A stretch of DNA of 64,000 nucleotides from contig NZ_JAAKGB010000001.1 of NCBI RefSeq assembly GCF_011039275.1, positions 682,001-746,000 on the forward strand, written 5' to 3'. The notes beneath the pieces were generated by a model. The model made no database searches. It had not been told where the DNA came from and was given only the letters and a program-made list of their open reading frames with translations. The position numbers were made by a program, and so were the translations under genes. This document shows positions 53,249 through 63,008 of the stretch, piece after piece. The DNA comes from Streptococcus hyointestinalis. Its GTDB lineage: Bacteria; Bacillota; Bacilli; Lactobacillales; Streptococcaceae. How positions within the stretch are numbered: position 1 is the stretch's first letter; each line of letters starts with the position of its first letter.

Positions 53249-54475
53249 ATGTCAGATCAACAATTATAAGAACGTTTTTTGACCTATGTCAAAGTAAACC
53301 CACGTCGAAATCCAGAGAGTGAGACAACCCCAACTACACAAAGCCAGGTAGACTTTGCCCTCAATGTCCTAACGCTAGAAAGGGAAGCCATTGGGCTAAA
53401 GAACGTGCATTATTTGCGTGAAAATGGTAATCTGGTAGGGACGTTACTAGCAACTAGCACCGCATTGACCCGCAAAATCGGCTTTATCGCTCATATGGAC
53501 ACCGCTGCCATCAACGCAGGAGGTGTAAATCCACAGGTAATTGACTTTACAGGTGGCGACATCGTTTTAGACGATTCAGGTTTTGTTCTTAGGCCTACTG
53601 CTTTTCCAGCGCTAGATGGTAATGTCGGACGCACGCTTATAACAACTGACGGCACAGCGCTTTTAGGAGCTGACGGCACGGCAGGGATTGCAGAGATTAT
53701 GACAGCTATGGCTTACTAAGCTGAACATCCTGAGATTCCGCACGGTGAGATTCGTGTAGGTTTTGGGCCAGACGAGGAGATAGGTGTTGGAGCAGATAAG
53801 TAAGACGTTGAAGACTAAGACGTCGACTTTGCCTACACTGTAGACGGTGGACCTCTTGGTGAGTTGCAGTACGAGACTAACAGTGCTGCAGGGCTAGAGC
53901 TGCCATTTTTAGGGCGCAATGTCCACCCAGGAACAGCTAATAATCAAGTGGTCAACGCTTTACAGTTAGCTATTGCTTTTCATAATCAATTGCCAGACGC
54001 TGACCGTCCAGAGCTGCCAGACGGCTACCAAGGTTATTTCTATTTAGCTTCATTAGAGGGAACAGTCGAAGAGGCAAAAAGTGCCTATATCATCCGTGAT
54101 TTTGAGGACGGGGACTTCAAAAAACGAAAAGAGTAGGGTGAGACTATTGCTAGCAAGATGAATGCGAACTAAGATACAGAGCGTGTCAAAGACAACCACT
54201 ATGACCAATATTATAACAAGAAAAAAGTCATCGAAAAAGACAGGACACCTAGCACCATCGTTGAAAAGGTCAAGAAAGAGTTGGAGATCAAGCCAATCAA
54301 CGAGCCGATTCGTGGGGGAACAGATGGCTCTAAAAATTTTTTCATGGGAATTCCAACGCCATACTTATTTGCAGGTGGTGAGAACAAGCACGGACGTAAT
54401 GAGTTTGTCAGTCATGAAGCCATGCAAAAAGCAGTTGATGTGATAATCGGTATGGTCCAAGAGCCACAGGTCTAA
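53249..54475 (+). CDS. pepT: Peptidase T (interrupted)
   Basis: Zinc aminotripeptidase of the M20 family, 408 codons. Metal-site blocks: IAHMDTA (His kept), [12 protein letters not shown] for GADDKAG (second-metal Asp changed to Gly), [11 protein letters not shown] (Glu pair kept), AYTVDGG (Asp kept) and [14 protein letters not shown] (His kept). C-terminal domain [17 protein letters not shown]. It frees amino acids from tripeptides in the cytoplasm. Five or so internal stops. ATG after GAGGTGA with TATAAT upstream at 53216-53221. Confidence 0.9.
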
Positions 54476-54486
54476 AGGAGAGTTAC

Positions 54487-54975
54487 ATGATAAAACTCTT
54501 GGGAAAGGAAAGGTACCAATGGTAACCTGAGTAGTCTAGGGTGATAATCTATTGGACTATCGCCTTTATTCCCATCTAACTGGGGGCCTCTTTGATTATT
54601 GAAAATCTCACAGTATCAAGGCAAGTCATGAATTTATTTGCTATATTTATCGTTTTGATTGGCGCAGGGATTCACCGCTACTTAGTCAATGAAAACGGTT
54701 AGCTAGGGATTGTTTCTTTAAATATCTATAGTGAATCTCATATTCCGCTAGAAGACATCACCAAAGGGGAAGTGACCAAGTCAGCTGGGACACTGTATGT
54801 CAAAAATCAAGACAAGCGCACTATTTACAAGCGCAAGTGGCCTATAAAATACTTCAATGAAGCGCTGGTGGTTGATCCAGCCTTTCACGGCGAGGTTGTA
54901 CTAGTGGACAAGCTCATCAAGCTAGACTATTTTAAGATTTATGAAAATAAGAAAAAAGCTCTTACAAAATCGTAA
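54487..54975 (+). CDS. EbsA family protein (interrupted)
   Basis: 162-codon membrane protein resembling enterococcal/streptococcal EbsA. Starts MIKLLGKERYQW, two membrane helices (IIYWTIAFIPI region and LFAIFIVLIGAGIHRYLV), then a PH-like soluble part with VTKSAGTLYVKNQDKRTIY, RKWPIKYFNEALVV and a C-terminal LIKLDYFKIYENKK. Four internal stops near the N-terminus. Follows pepT by 11 bases. Its stop lies inside a hairpin shared with the convergent ferredoxin gene. Confidence 0.7.
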
Positions 54976-54979
54976 GAGC
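54958..54979. terminator. Convergent hairpin at the ebsA / ferredoxin ends
   Basis: GCTCTTAC-AAAATC-GTAAGAGC, a perfect 8-bp stem, with AAAAAA to the left (T run for the minus strand). It overlaps the stop codons of both genes. Confidence 0.6.
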
Positions 54980-55159
54980 CTAGGGTGGGTATGACTTGAC
55001 GGCAGTGATAGTATCGCTGTCATCTGGGGCGATAGGGCATTCTTTAGCGTCTGTATTTGCTAATACAACGAGTCCCTCGTCATCACAGTCAAGTAACGCT
55101 GAATACGTATGGTAAAGCCCGCAAGCAATACATTTTTCTGGAGTAATTCTCACTTTCAT
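54962..55159 (-). CDS. Ferredoxin, 4Fe-4S type (interrupted)
   Basis: 65-residue ferredoxin, exact family length. Starts MKVRITPEKCIACGLYHTYS: the first two cysteines of CxxCxxC are kept and the third is Tyr. DDEGLVVL follows, and the late CP motif reads SYPP with TAG replacing the next codon; the frame continues ALTIL to TAA. One 4Fe-4S cluster for electron transfer is the family role; two of four ligands are lost here. The 3' end overlaps the EbsA gene on the other strand. Confidence 0.78.
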
Positions 55160-55204
55160 ACTCCTATTGTAATATGATTTTACCTATTTAATAAGGGGGA
55201 TAAC

Positions 55205-55693
55205 ATGGCTAAGGAGCCATGGGAGGAAAAAATCGTTGAAGCCAGAGAGGGAGCACGCTCAAGGCGTAATACTATAAGTACGTCCTGGAATACAGGTAGT
55301 TTAAGCTTCGTCTTTATCATTATCGTTGTTAGTTTGTTAGGTGTCATTTACACTTCAAACCGAGGTGGCAATTAAGCAAGCGAAACGGCTGGTTTTGCTA
55401 GCTCGTCATCTGTAGGGAAAAGGTCTAGCCAAGCTTCGTCTGCTACGCAAGAGAGCACCGCAGGTAGTGAGAGTACAACGAGCGAAAGTACTCCTGAGAG
55501 TTCATCAAGTACAGAAGAGTCATCGTTAACACAAGGTAGCGGTGAGACCATTACCGTCCTGGCCGGAGAAGGGGCAGCCTCTAGCGCTGCTCGTGCAGGT
55601 ATCTATGTCTCTAAACTGCAAGAGCTCAATCCTGATCACAGGACACATGGTAACTGGTACGCAAATCCAGGTGACCAAGTCAACATTAACTAG
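55205..55693 (+). CDS. LysM-containing membrane protein, SAG1386/EF1546 family (interrupted)
   Basis: 162 codons. Short cytoplasmic part (MAKEPWEEKIVEAREG), one membrane helix LSFVFIIIVVSLLGVIYTS, a Ser/Thr/Glu-rich linker (SSSTEESS, ESTTSES) and a C-terminal LysM-like module ITVLAGEGAASSAARAGIYV with LQELNPDHRTHGNWYANPGD, expected to bind peptidoglycan outside the membrane. One internal TAA after RGGN. It precedes cmk by 10 bases, the same order as in other streptococci. Confidence 0.78.
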
Positions 55694-55703
55694 AGAGGTC
55701 TTT

Positions 55704-56387
55704 ATGAAATCCATTAGTATTGCTATAGACGGTCCAGCTTCTAGTGGTAAGAGTACAGTAGCCAAGATTATTGCATAAAATCTTGGCTATACTAACCTAG
55801 ACACTGGGGCTATGTATCGCTCGGCAACTTAGTTAGCCATAAAAGAGCAACTGACGGAAAAGGAAGTAGACGTTAGTTTAGACTTGTTAGCGAAGTATCC
55901 GAGTTCTTTTGGACGACGGGAAGATGGTACTCAATCAGTCTTTGTCGGTGATGAGGATGTGACACTTGCTATACGTCAAAACGATGTGACTAACAACGTC
56001 TCATGGGTGGCTGCCATCCCAGAAGTACGTACGGAGCTTGTCATTCAACGGCGCCGTATCGCTGAAAAAGGCGCTATTATCATGGATGATCGGGACATCG
56101 GCACAGTCGTAATACCAAATGCGGAACGCAAGATTATTTTGGTTGCCTCAGGTGATGAAAGAGCAGAGCGCAGGGATAAGGAGAATCAGGAAAAAGGCAT
56201 TGAGACCAATCATGAACGCATAAAAGAAGAAAGTGCTGCGCGGGACTGCAAAGACAGCCATCGTAAGGTTACTCCGCTAAAAGCAGCTGAGGACGTCATC
56301 ACATTAGACACTAGCGGTATCCCAATCGAAGACGTTGTGCAATTTATTCAGGAAAAAGCACAGAAAAAGATTGACAGCCTAACTCAG
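55704..56387 (+). CDS. cmk: Cytidylate kinase (interrupted, stop lost)
   Basis: Phosphorylates CMP and dCMP to the diphosphates. 227 codons. P-loop AIDGPASSGKSTVAK is intact; GAMYRSAT, VTNNVSWVAAIPEVR, MDDRDIGTVVIPNAE (DGRDIGT expected) and the LID region with RAERR are present. Internal stops: TAA after KIIA and TAG after SAT. The normal stop after DSLT reads CAG, so the frame runs to 56525 into the infC leader. The promoter of the infC operon lies inside its last codons. Confidence 0.9.
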
Positions 56388-56399
56388 TCATGCTATAAT
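56371..56399 (+). promoter_or_regulatory. infC operon promoter
   Basis: TTGACA (56371-56376), 17-base spacer, TGC-TATAAT (56394-56399). A fully consensus promoter embedded in the 3' end of cmk. Confidence 0.85.
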
Positions 56400-56404
56400 G
56401 CTAA

Positions 56405-56545
56405 TAATAAGAAAAGCAGGAGTGAGAGTTACTCGCCTTGTGACTATAGGTGTCAGGCTCTACAAGTCAGGTTTCAGTCAAGAAATATAACTCGTAGTGC
56501 GGATTTGTGTTGGCAAGTCCGCTAACGTTTTTCTCATAAAATATG
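56405..56545 (+). ncRNA. infC-rpmI-rplT leader (L20-type attenuator)
   Basis: About 140-base leader starting near AGCAGGAGTGAG. It ends in a terminator-like hairpin, GTGCGGATT ... AAGTCCGC followed by TAACGTTTTT (56497-56532). Low-GC Gram-positive infC operons carry an L20-binding attenuator here, so feedback by L20 is likely. Family assignment is by position and architecture. Confidence 0.65.
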
Positions 56546-56550
56546 AAGAG

Positions 56551-57081
56551 GTGAAGATCAGAGCTGAAAAAGATCTATACATTAATGAAGAAATTCGCGT
56601 TCGTGAAGTTCGTCTAGTAGGGCTAGATGGTGAACAGCTAGGTATCAAGCAGGTGTCAGAGGCACAAGCTATCGCTGATGAAGCTAATGTCGATATGGTA
56701 CTTATCCAACCGCAAGCTACGTCACCTGTTGCGAAAATTATGGACTAGGGAAAGTTCAAATTAGAGTATCAAGAGAAACGTAAAGAACAACGCAAGAAAC
56801 AAGGCGTTGTGACTGTTACGGAAATTCGTCTCAGTCCTGTTATTGATAAAGGTGACTTTGAGACAAAACTCTGTAACGGTCGTAAGTTTTTTCAAAAAGG
56901 AAACAAGGTAAAAGTTTCACTACGTATGCGAGGACGTATGAATACTCACGAAGATATTGGAGCAAAAGGGTTGGCGGACTTTGCTGAAGCAACGCAAGAT
57001 ATTGCGATTATTGAGCAAAGAGCTAAGATGGATGAACGTCAAATGTTCATGCAACTTGCACCAATGCCAGACAAAAAGTAA
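56551..57081 (+). CDS. infC: Translation initiation factor IF-3 (interrupted)
   Basis: IF-3 keeps 30S subunits free and proofreads start-codon pairing. 176 codons, normal length. Starts [20 protein letters not shown] after GTG (GTG or altered ATG), then [28 protein letters not shown], a TAG where Tyr is usual, [10 protein letters not shown], and the C-terminal domain RNGRKFF-type helix ending [12 protein letters not shown]. Only one internal stop. First gene of the infC-rpmI-rplT operon. Confidence 0.92.
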
Positions 57082-57116
57082 TTGTCACTAACTATTATAA
57101 AGAGGAGAAATTTAGC

Positions 57117-57338
57117 AGGCCAAAACAAAAAACACACCGCGCATCAGCAAAACGGTTTAAACGTACAGGTTATGGTGGATTGAAACGCATCCGTGCTTAC
57201 ACTTCACACCGTTTCTATGGAAAAACTGAAAAACAACGTCGTCACCATCGTAACGCTACTATGGAAAGCTCAGGAGACTTCAAACGTATCAAGTCAATGC
57301 TAACTCACATGAAATTAGCAACGCATTTCCTGAATTAA
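57117..57338 (+). CDS. rpmI: 50S ribosomal protein L35 (start and stop codons damaged)
   Basis: Small basic large-subunit protein, 66 residues in the family. Reads [45 protein letters not shown] and [15 protein letters not shown]. The start is AGG (ATG expected) after AGAGGAG. Codon 67, where the stop belongs (57315-57317), is TTA, so the frame reads on seven codons to TAA 57336-57338. No internal stop. Substitutions hit normally invariant residues, for example Ser to Tyr and Leu to His. Confidence 0.92.
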   Translation, partial: RPKQKTHRASAKRFKRTGYGGLKRIRAYTSHRFYGKTEKQRRHHRNATMESSGDFKRIKSMLTHMKLATHFLN

Positions 57339-57358
57339 GATTTTCGGAGGATATATAA

Positions 57359-57718
57359 ATGGCTCGTGTAAAAGGTGGCGTAGTATCACGCAAACGTCGT
57401 AAACGTGTTATAAAATTAGCTAAAGGTAACTATGGTGCAAAACACAGCTTGTTCCGTACTGCAAAAGAACAAGTAATAAACTCTTGCTCCTATGCATACC
57501 GGGACCGTCGTCAGAAAAAACGGGACTTCCGCAAAATGGGGATCCCACGTCTCAATGCGGCCACTCGTATGAATGGATTGTCATACTCACAATTGAAGCA
57601 CGGATGGAAATTAGCTGAAATCGAAGTAAACCGTAAAATGCTTGCTGACTTGGCAGTAAACGAAGCAGCAGCATTTACAGCTCTTGCTGACGCAGCTAAG
57701 GCAAAACATGGTAAATAA
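57359..57718 (+). CDS. rplT: 50S ribosomal protein L20
   Basis: Assembly-initiating large-subunit protein that also represses its operon by binding the leader. 119 residues, full length, no stop. [16 protein letters not shown] at the N-terminus, then [47 protein letters not shown] and [16 protein letters not shown]. About a dozen residues differ from the streptococcal consensus, several at invariant sites (YYYAY reads CSYAY). Good GGAGG before the ATG; a terminator follows. Confidence 0.97.
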   Translation: MARVKGGVVSRKRRKRVIKLAKGNYGAKHSLFRTAKEQVINSCSYAYRDRRQKKRDFRKMGIPRLNAATRMNGLSYSQLKHGWKLAEIEVNRKMLADLAVNEAAAFTALADAAKAKHGK

Positions 57719-57727
57719 TACCTTTTA

Positions 57728-57752
57728 AACCTGAGAAATTCTCAGGTTATTT
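57728..57752 (+). terminator. Terminator after rplT
   Basis: AACCTGAG-AAATT-CTCAGGTT (57728-57748) then ATTTTG; ends the infC operon. Confidence 0.75.
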
Positions 57753-57810
57753 TGTCACTACTTTTCTGATTATTTCTAGGATTGTACTTAGGCTTTATCG
57801 TCTCACATGC

Positions 57811-57816
57811 TATAAT
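57811..57816 (+). promoter_or_regulatory. Extended -10 of the CapA-like gene
   Basis: TGC-TATAAT, 22 bases before the ATG; GAAAGGAG ribosome-binding site in between. Confidence 0.5.
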
Positions 57817-57838
57817 GAGAGTAGCGAAAGGAGATACG

Positions 57839-59017
57839 ATGAAATTCAAGTGGACAACGGCCAGCTCGCTTGCTAGTCTTTCAGCAATTTTGATAGTTGG
57901 GGCAGCATCAGATGTGGTTAATTCTTCACAGAAACAGACGTCAAGAGAGACGGTCAAGACAGCACGAGTGGTCGCAAATGGTGACAGCTTCATCCATAAA
58001 GTCCACTATGCCAGTGCGCAAAAGACAGATGGCAGCTATGGTTTCAATCCTTAGTTTAAGTATGTTACGGACTGGATTTCGGAAGCTGATATGGCAATCG
58101 GTGACTAGGAGGTGACGATTAGTGATGACTAGGACTAAGCTGGCAATCCGCTGTTCAATGCGCCAAAGAGCATTGCGCAGGCTATCAAGGACCCGGGCTA
58201 TGGTGTGGTTGACCTAGCGCACAATCAGATCCTAGACACTGGACTTGCTGGGGCGCATAATACCAAGTCAATATTTAATAATCTTGGTATAGACACTATC
58301 GGCTTCGACTCTAAGCATCGCCAAAAAGAGGATATCATAATTACGGAAGTCAACGGCATTAAAATTGCGATTTTGGGCTAAACTCATGGCTATAATGGGC
58401 TAGAAGAAAGTCTCAGCACTGATGACTATGAAAAACATCAGTCTGACCTTGATGAAAGGAAGATGAAAAAAGAAATCCAGAACGCTGAAAAGGAAGCAGA
58501 TGTTACCATAGTCAAGCCACAGATGGGTGTAGAGTACCAATTGAAGCCAACAGATGAGCAGGGAACTTAGTATAATAAGATGATTGACTGGGGAGCTGAG
58601 GGTGTCATTGGTGGACATCCGCACGGGGTCGAGCCTGCCGAGACGCTGACAGAGGACGGTGATAAGAAGTTCATCATTTATACTATGGGCAATTTCTGGT
58701 CCAACCAGCGTAACGAGGCCATGGATGGGGTTGAAAATGCCAAGTGGATTGAGCGAGGGCTTTTGATGGATGTGACCTTCAGGAAAAAAGGAAAGAAAAC
58801 AACCAATCAGACGGTCAAGGCACATCCAACACGTGTCAGGGCCTGGAGTAAAGGAACCAACGGTAGAGAAGGTTATGAACTTTATAATTACCGTATATTT
58901 AGCTTAGGGGACTTTAACGAGGGTGGCAAATACCGGGATGAGTAGGACGCAGCAATGAAAGAAAGAGTAGATACAGCCTGCAAAGAAATGGTAGAGCATG
59001 TCATTCTCAAGTGGTGA
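57839..59017 (+). CDS. CapA-family (PGA-synthesis-type) metallophosphatase-fold protein (interrupted)
   Basis: 392 codons. N-terminal signal or anchor segment (ASLSAILIVGAASDVV) then a CapA domain: RVVANGDSFIHK (GD kept), YVTDWISEADMAIGD with TAG for the following residue, VVDLAHNQILDTG (NH expected to be ANNH), GAEGVIGGHPHGVEPAE (GxHPH intact) and FIIYTMGNFWSNQRN. Relatives act in poly-gamma-glutamate or capsule export; the role in streptococci is unclear. Seven internal stops. Good GGAG site. The next gene starts 1 base after its TGA. Confidence 0.8.
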
Positions 59018-59018
59018 G

Positions 59019-59561
59019 ATGAAAAAACGACCAGTTAGACTATTGTCAAGAGAATTCAAGAAAGTCAAAAAACATGATGAAAGTACCTTTCCAGCTTATG
59101 AGCGCCTTCCTTATTTACCATTGGTGCTATAAGCTACACGGAAACACACACATTTAGACGTTTCCTATGATGGCGACGTTTTTTGAGGCTTTACTTATAG
59201 AGTCAAGTCCAAAGAAGCAGTCAATATCATGTTTTTAGCGGTGAATGGTGTTCAGAGAGGAAAAGGCAACGGCAGTGCTATTTTGGAGGGTTTCAAGGAG
59301 CGAGCAGGTTAGCGAGCGCTTGTTAGGACCGTTGAGCCTAGAGAGAGCGACGTTAAAAACTGTGACGAGCGCTTGAAGCTTCGTGCTATTTATGAGCGTA
59401 ATGGATTTAAAGAAACGTCCTATACTTATCACGAGGGTAGAGAATTTTACACAGATTTAGTAACACATGACCACCTTGATGAAAGGGAGTTAGAGACCTT
59501 GTTTAAGCTGGCTAAATGCTATATGGTGCCTGTCAAGTTGACAGAATTAAGATTTTTCTGA
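59019..59561 (+). CDS. GNAT-family N-acetyltransferase (interrupted)
   Basis: 180 codons. Reads [18 protein letters not shown] at the N-terminus, [20 protein letters not shown] with the acetyl-CoA loop RGKGNG (near residue 83), [19 protein letters not shown], and [15 protein letters not shown]. Three internal stops (TAA after LVL, TGA after DVF, TAG after RAG). Start overlaps the CapA-like gene region (TGA-G-ATG). Acceptor unknown. Confidence 0.72.
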
Positions 59562-59585
59562 CAAGTCAAATATTTGTGGTATAAC
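59558..59585 (+). promoter_or_regulatory. Promoter of the DUF59 gene
   Basis: CTGACA (59558-59563), 16-base spacer, TATAAC (59580-59585), 31 bases before the inferred start. Confidence 0.5.
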
Positions 59586-59616
59586 AGATAGTAATAAGTC
59601 AAAAAGAGGTGGTGCC

Positions 59617-59958
59617 ATAAGAGGGGACATTAAGATAAACGACCGAGCACTGGCTATAAGTGACCAGTTGGTAGAAAAATTACAAGCAGGTTATGATCCC
59701 GAGATTGAACTTGATATTTATAATTTGGGATTGGTTTATGAGATTAACTTAGACGCGGCAGGGCATAGTCAAGTGGTGAGTACCATTACCGAGGCAGGAT
59801 GTACTAGGGTAGACACCTTGCTAGCAGATATAGTTACGGCGCTCACTAGCAATGAAGCTTTTACTTCTGTGTCGGTAGAGGTTGTCTGGACACCTGTCTG
59901 GAAGATGACACGTCTCAGTCGTCTAGGTCGTATCCCACTAGGTATCAGTCCTAACTAC
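59617..59958 (+). CDS. DUF59/MIP18-type iron-sulfur assembly protein (start and stop damaged)
   Basis: About 113 residues. Reads [52 protein letters not shown] (TxxxCGxxxxL degraded) and [18 protein letters not shown]. Relatives help insert Fe-S clusters. Start is ATA (ATG expected) after AGAGGTGG. The stop near 59956 reads TAC, so the frame fuses with ilvD. Next to ilvD, an Fe-S enzyme, the role fits cluster supply. No internal stops. Confidence 0.78.
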
Positions 59959-59979
59959 GGACTCAAGAAAGGGGAAAAA

Positions 59980-61686
59980 ATGACAGAAGAAACAAGAGAT
60001 TTTCGTATCAGAAGCCATGTCTATGATGGGATGGTGCGCTCACCAAGCAGGGCCAAGCTGCGTGCAACAGGTATGCAGGAGGACAATATGGAAAAGCCAA
60101 TCGTAGGGGTAATCTCGACTTGGGCTGAAAACACACCGTGTAACATTCACCTGCATGACTTTGGAAAACTGGCCAAAGAAGGTGTCAAATCAGAAGGCGC
60201 TAGGCCAGTTCAGATTGGTACCAACACCGTTGCGCATGGTATCGCTATGGGGACCCCAGGTAAGCGCTTTTCACATCCGTCTCGGGACATTATCGCAGAC
60301 TCTATTGAGGCAGCTATCAGCTGGCACAACTGTGACGCCTTGGTTGCTATTGGTGGCTGGGACAAGAACAAGCCAGGCTCTATGGTTGCTATAGCAAACA
60401 CTGGTATTCCAGCCATCTTTGTCTACGGTGGTACCAATGCACCGGGAAATCTTGACGGCAAAGACATTGACCTTGTTTCAGTCTTTGAAGGGGTTGGTCA
60501 ATGGAGCCACGGTGATTTGAGTGCTGAGGAAGTCCGTCGCATTGAGTGCAACGCCTGCCCAGGCCCTGGTGGTTGTGGTGGTATGTACACGGCCAAAACT
60601 ATGGCGTCCGCTATCGAAGCTATGGGGATGAGTATCCCAGGTTCCTTTTCTCACCTAGCAGAATCCGCTGAGAAGAAAAAAGACGTTGAAGAAGCAGGAC
60701 GTACAGGTGTCAAAGTGCTTGAGATGGGTATCACGCCTAAAGACATCATGACACGCAAGACTTTTGAAAATGCTAACACCGTTGTCATGGCACATGGTGG
60801 CTCTACAAATGCTATTTTGCACCTTTTAGCTATTGCACACGCTGCAAATGGGGAGTTGACTTTGGATGACTTCAATGCTTTTCAAGCCCGTGTGCCTCAT
60901 TTAGATGACCATAAACCTAGTGGTCAGTATGTCTTCCAAGACTTGTACAATGTCGGTGGTGTGCAAGCTGTCAAGAAATACCTCTAGCAAAACGGCTAAA
61001 TGCACGGAGAGTGCTTGACATGTACTGGTAAGACTTAGGCAGAGAATCAAGCAGATGCCCCAGACCGCAAGGAAGGTCAAAAAGTCATCATGCCTCTTGA
61101 TAAGCCAAAACGGGAGGATGGACCTCTTATCATCCTTCGTGGGAATCTCGCACCTGACGGCGCTGTTGCCAAGGTATCTGGGGTTAAAGTCCGCAGACAC
61201 GAAGGTCCAGCAAAAGTCTATAACAGCGAAGAGGACGCTGTGAATGCCGTGCTGGCTGATGAGGTTGTTGACGGAGAGGGTGTTGTAGGGCGTAATGTGG
61301 GACCAAAGGGTGGTCCAGGTATGCCAGAGAAGCTCTCACTTTCTACTATCCTTGTTGGAAAAGGACAGGGGGAGTCTGTCTGTCTCATGACAGATGGTCG
61401 CTTCTCAGGTGGTACTCATGGTTTGGTTGTCTGGCACATTGCCCCAGAAGCCCAAGATGGCGGTCCGAGTGCTTATCTACGAGATGGTGATATTGTCATT
61501 GTCTACCAAGATACCAAAGAAAGCACCATGAAAGTCTCTGAAGAAGAGCTGGCAAAACGCCATTCAGAAACCGCATTACCACCACATGATTCCCGTGGAG
61601 TCCACGGGAAATACGCCCACATTGTCTCAAGCTCCGCAAAAGGTGCTATAACAGACTTCTGGCGTAAAGAAAACGACTATTCATAA
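59980..61686 (+). CDS. ilvD: Dihydroxy-acid dehydratase (interrupted)
   Basis: Fe-S enzyme of valine, leucine and isoleucine synthesis. 568 codons, normal size. Starts [20 protein letters not shown]; blocks [20 protein letters not shown] (first Cys kept), [12 protein letters not shown] where GGCDKNMPGS is expected, so the cluster cysteine is Trp, [17 protein letters not shown] (kept), [33 protein letters not shown] and [19 protein letters not shown]. Three internal stops clustered at 60985-61038 (TAG, TAA, TAG). It is also in one open frame with the DUF59 gene upstream. Confidence 0.95.
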
Positions 61687-61728
61687 AATACCTTCCTTGC
61701 GGTAGGTAGTTTGTTCTCATGTAGAGTC

Positions 61729-62100
61729 TTAGTTTTCTTTGACAGCAAAGTAGATACCACTAGGACTGGCAAGGTAAAAAGATACAAAGGGAGTAGAAGT
61801 AATCGGACTGGTGTTATCAGTTAAGCCAGAAATGCGCTCATGCAGTATTGTAATATCCTGTGTCTCAAACAAGACACTAGACTGAAAGTCAGCGACTTCA
61901 GGCGACATGTGCTTGATGAAGGCTTTGTCGTAAACCTAAAAAGTTAAAGTGCTAACTGCATGTGGTTTCAGATCAAAAGCATCAAAATCCAAGATGGTGT
62001 CCCTAGATAGTATCTCAAAACTAGCATCCTTCCAAAAGTCATACTCTGCCTGGACATTCTCAACATAAAGCATTAGGGTAGCATTTTCTGTAAACATCAT
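61729..62100 (-). CDS. VOC (glyoxalase/bleomycin-resistance fold) protein (interrupted)
   Basis: 123 codons. Starts MMFTENATLMLYVENVQ, FWKDASFEILSRDTILDFD, LKPHAVSTLTF, then TAG and VYDKAFIKHMSPEVADFQ, ILHERISGLTD, and VSFYLASPSGIYFAVKEN at the C-terminus, the FxDPdGN-type end of VOC proteins. One internal stop. Metal- or ligand-binding role unknown. It lies opposite to ilvD and rplU. Confidence 0.72.
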
Positions 62101-62185
62101 ATACTCCTTGTTTTTACAATGATGTGCTTTTATAGAACGATAGAAGCTAAAAGCTGTCAAAGAAAGTGTTTTTAGACATTTTCTC

Positions 62186-62214
62186 TTGTCATAGCTAGAA
62201 AAATATAGTATACT
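62186..62214 (+). promoter_or_regulatory. rplU operon promoter
   Basis: TTGTCA (62186-62191), 17-base spacer, TATACT (62209-62214). Confidence 0.7.
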
Positions 62215-62221
62215 TGAGAAG

Positions 62222-62320
62222 TTGACTAATGCGCATCCTGTGCAACCGCACGACCACTGTATCTAAGTAGCTAAGGCTCACAGTGCTAGGCGAGTCATCA
62301 CTGAAATTTTTATAGGAGGT
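62222..62320 (+). ncRNA. L21 leader
   Basis: Leader between the promoter and rplU containing TGCGCATCCTGTGCAACCGCACGACCACTG and a later CTCACAGTGCTAGGCGAGTCATCACTG, with CACTGT/ACAGTG able to pair. Low-GC Gram-positive rplU genes carry a structured L21 leader here. Family by position and architecture. Confidence 0.6.
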
Positions 62321-62325
62321 GCATC

Positions 62326-62640
62326 ATGAGCGCATACGCAATCATCAAAACTGGTGGTAAACAAGTAAAAGTTGAAGTAGGTCAAGCGATCTACGTTGAA
62401 AAACTTGATGTTGAAGCAGGAGCAGAGGGAACATTAGACCAAGTCGTTCTGGTTGGTGGTGAAACAACAAAAGTTGGTACTCCAATCGTTGAGGGTGCTA
62501 GCGTAGTTGGTACTGTTGAAAAACAAGGCAAACAAGAGAAAGTTGTTACTTACAAATACAAACCTAAAAAAGGTAGACACCGTAAACAAGGACATTGTCA
62601 ACCTAATACAAAGGTTGTTATCAACGTTAGCAACGCATAA
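62326..62640 (+). CDS. rplU: 50S ribosomal protein L21
   Basis: 104 residues, full length, no stop. [69 protein letters not shown] and [10 protein letters not shown]. About a dozen substitutions relative to the streptococcal consensus, for example Ser to Arg before HRKQGH and Arg to Cys after it. Strong GGAGGTG site. First gene of the rplU-prp-rpmA operon. Binds 23S rRNA. Confidence 0.97.
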   Translation: MSAYAIIKTGGKQVKVEVGQAIYVEKLDVEAGAEGTLDQVVLVGGETTKVGTPIVEGASVVGTVEKQGKQEKVVTYKYKPKKGRHRKQGHCQPNTKVVINVSNA

Positions 62641-62645
62641 TAACA

Positions 62646-63008
62646 ATGATGCAAGCAATATTTACAGAGGAAGCTTCTGACTGGTCTGAGATGACTATCA
62701 CAGGACAAGCTGGTAGCGGTGAGCATGGCTTTGATGTGAGATGCGCCTCGGTGTCCATGTTGGCTCATAACTTTGCTAATTCTGTTGAAGCAGTGACGCG
62801 GAAGATGCCGCAGGTGGAAATGGTAGACGATGGTGGTTATTTGGTTATTCAAAAGCCACATAACCTGACAAGAGCAGATGATACGGTGAGGCAGACGCTT
62901 TTTGAATCAGTGGTGAGAGGGCCTGAGAATCACGCTGAAAATGAAAGTAACTATGTAGCGACACCCCTCATTCGGCACTGTTCAACGAAAGGAAAAACTC
63001 AAGATTAA
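62646..63008 (+). CDS. prp: Ribosomal-processing cysteine protease Prp
   Basis: Protease that removes the N-terminal extension of ribosomal protein L27 in Firmicutes. Starts [30 protein letters not shown] near residue 18 keeps the catalytic Cys but the catalytic His (GHAG) is Gln. [11 protein letters not shown] and [16 protein letters not shown] follow. The natural stop after PLIR region seems lost, since the frame runs to TAA 63006-63008, into rpmA. Located between rplU and its substrate gene, the standard order. Confidence 0.88.
   Translation: MMQAIFTEEASDWSEMTITGQAGSGEHGFDVRCASVSMLAHNFANSVEAVTRKMPQVEMVDDGGYLVIQKPHNLTRADDTVRQTLFESVVRGPENHAENESNYVATPLIRHCSTKGKTQD

Noticed and set aside
57400..57718. 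Possible intact, functional reading of rplT as evidence that the window is undamaged
   Set aside because: The frame is open, but about a dozen residues, several invariant in L20, are changed.
59668..60987. DUF59-IlvD fusion protein
   Set aside because: A ribosome-binding site and ATG for ilvD lie at the expected place; the fusion comes from a lost stop codon.
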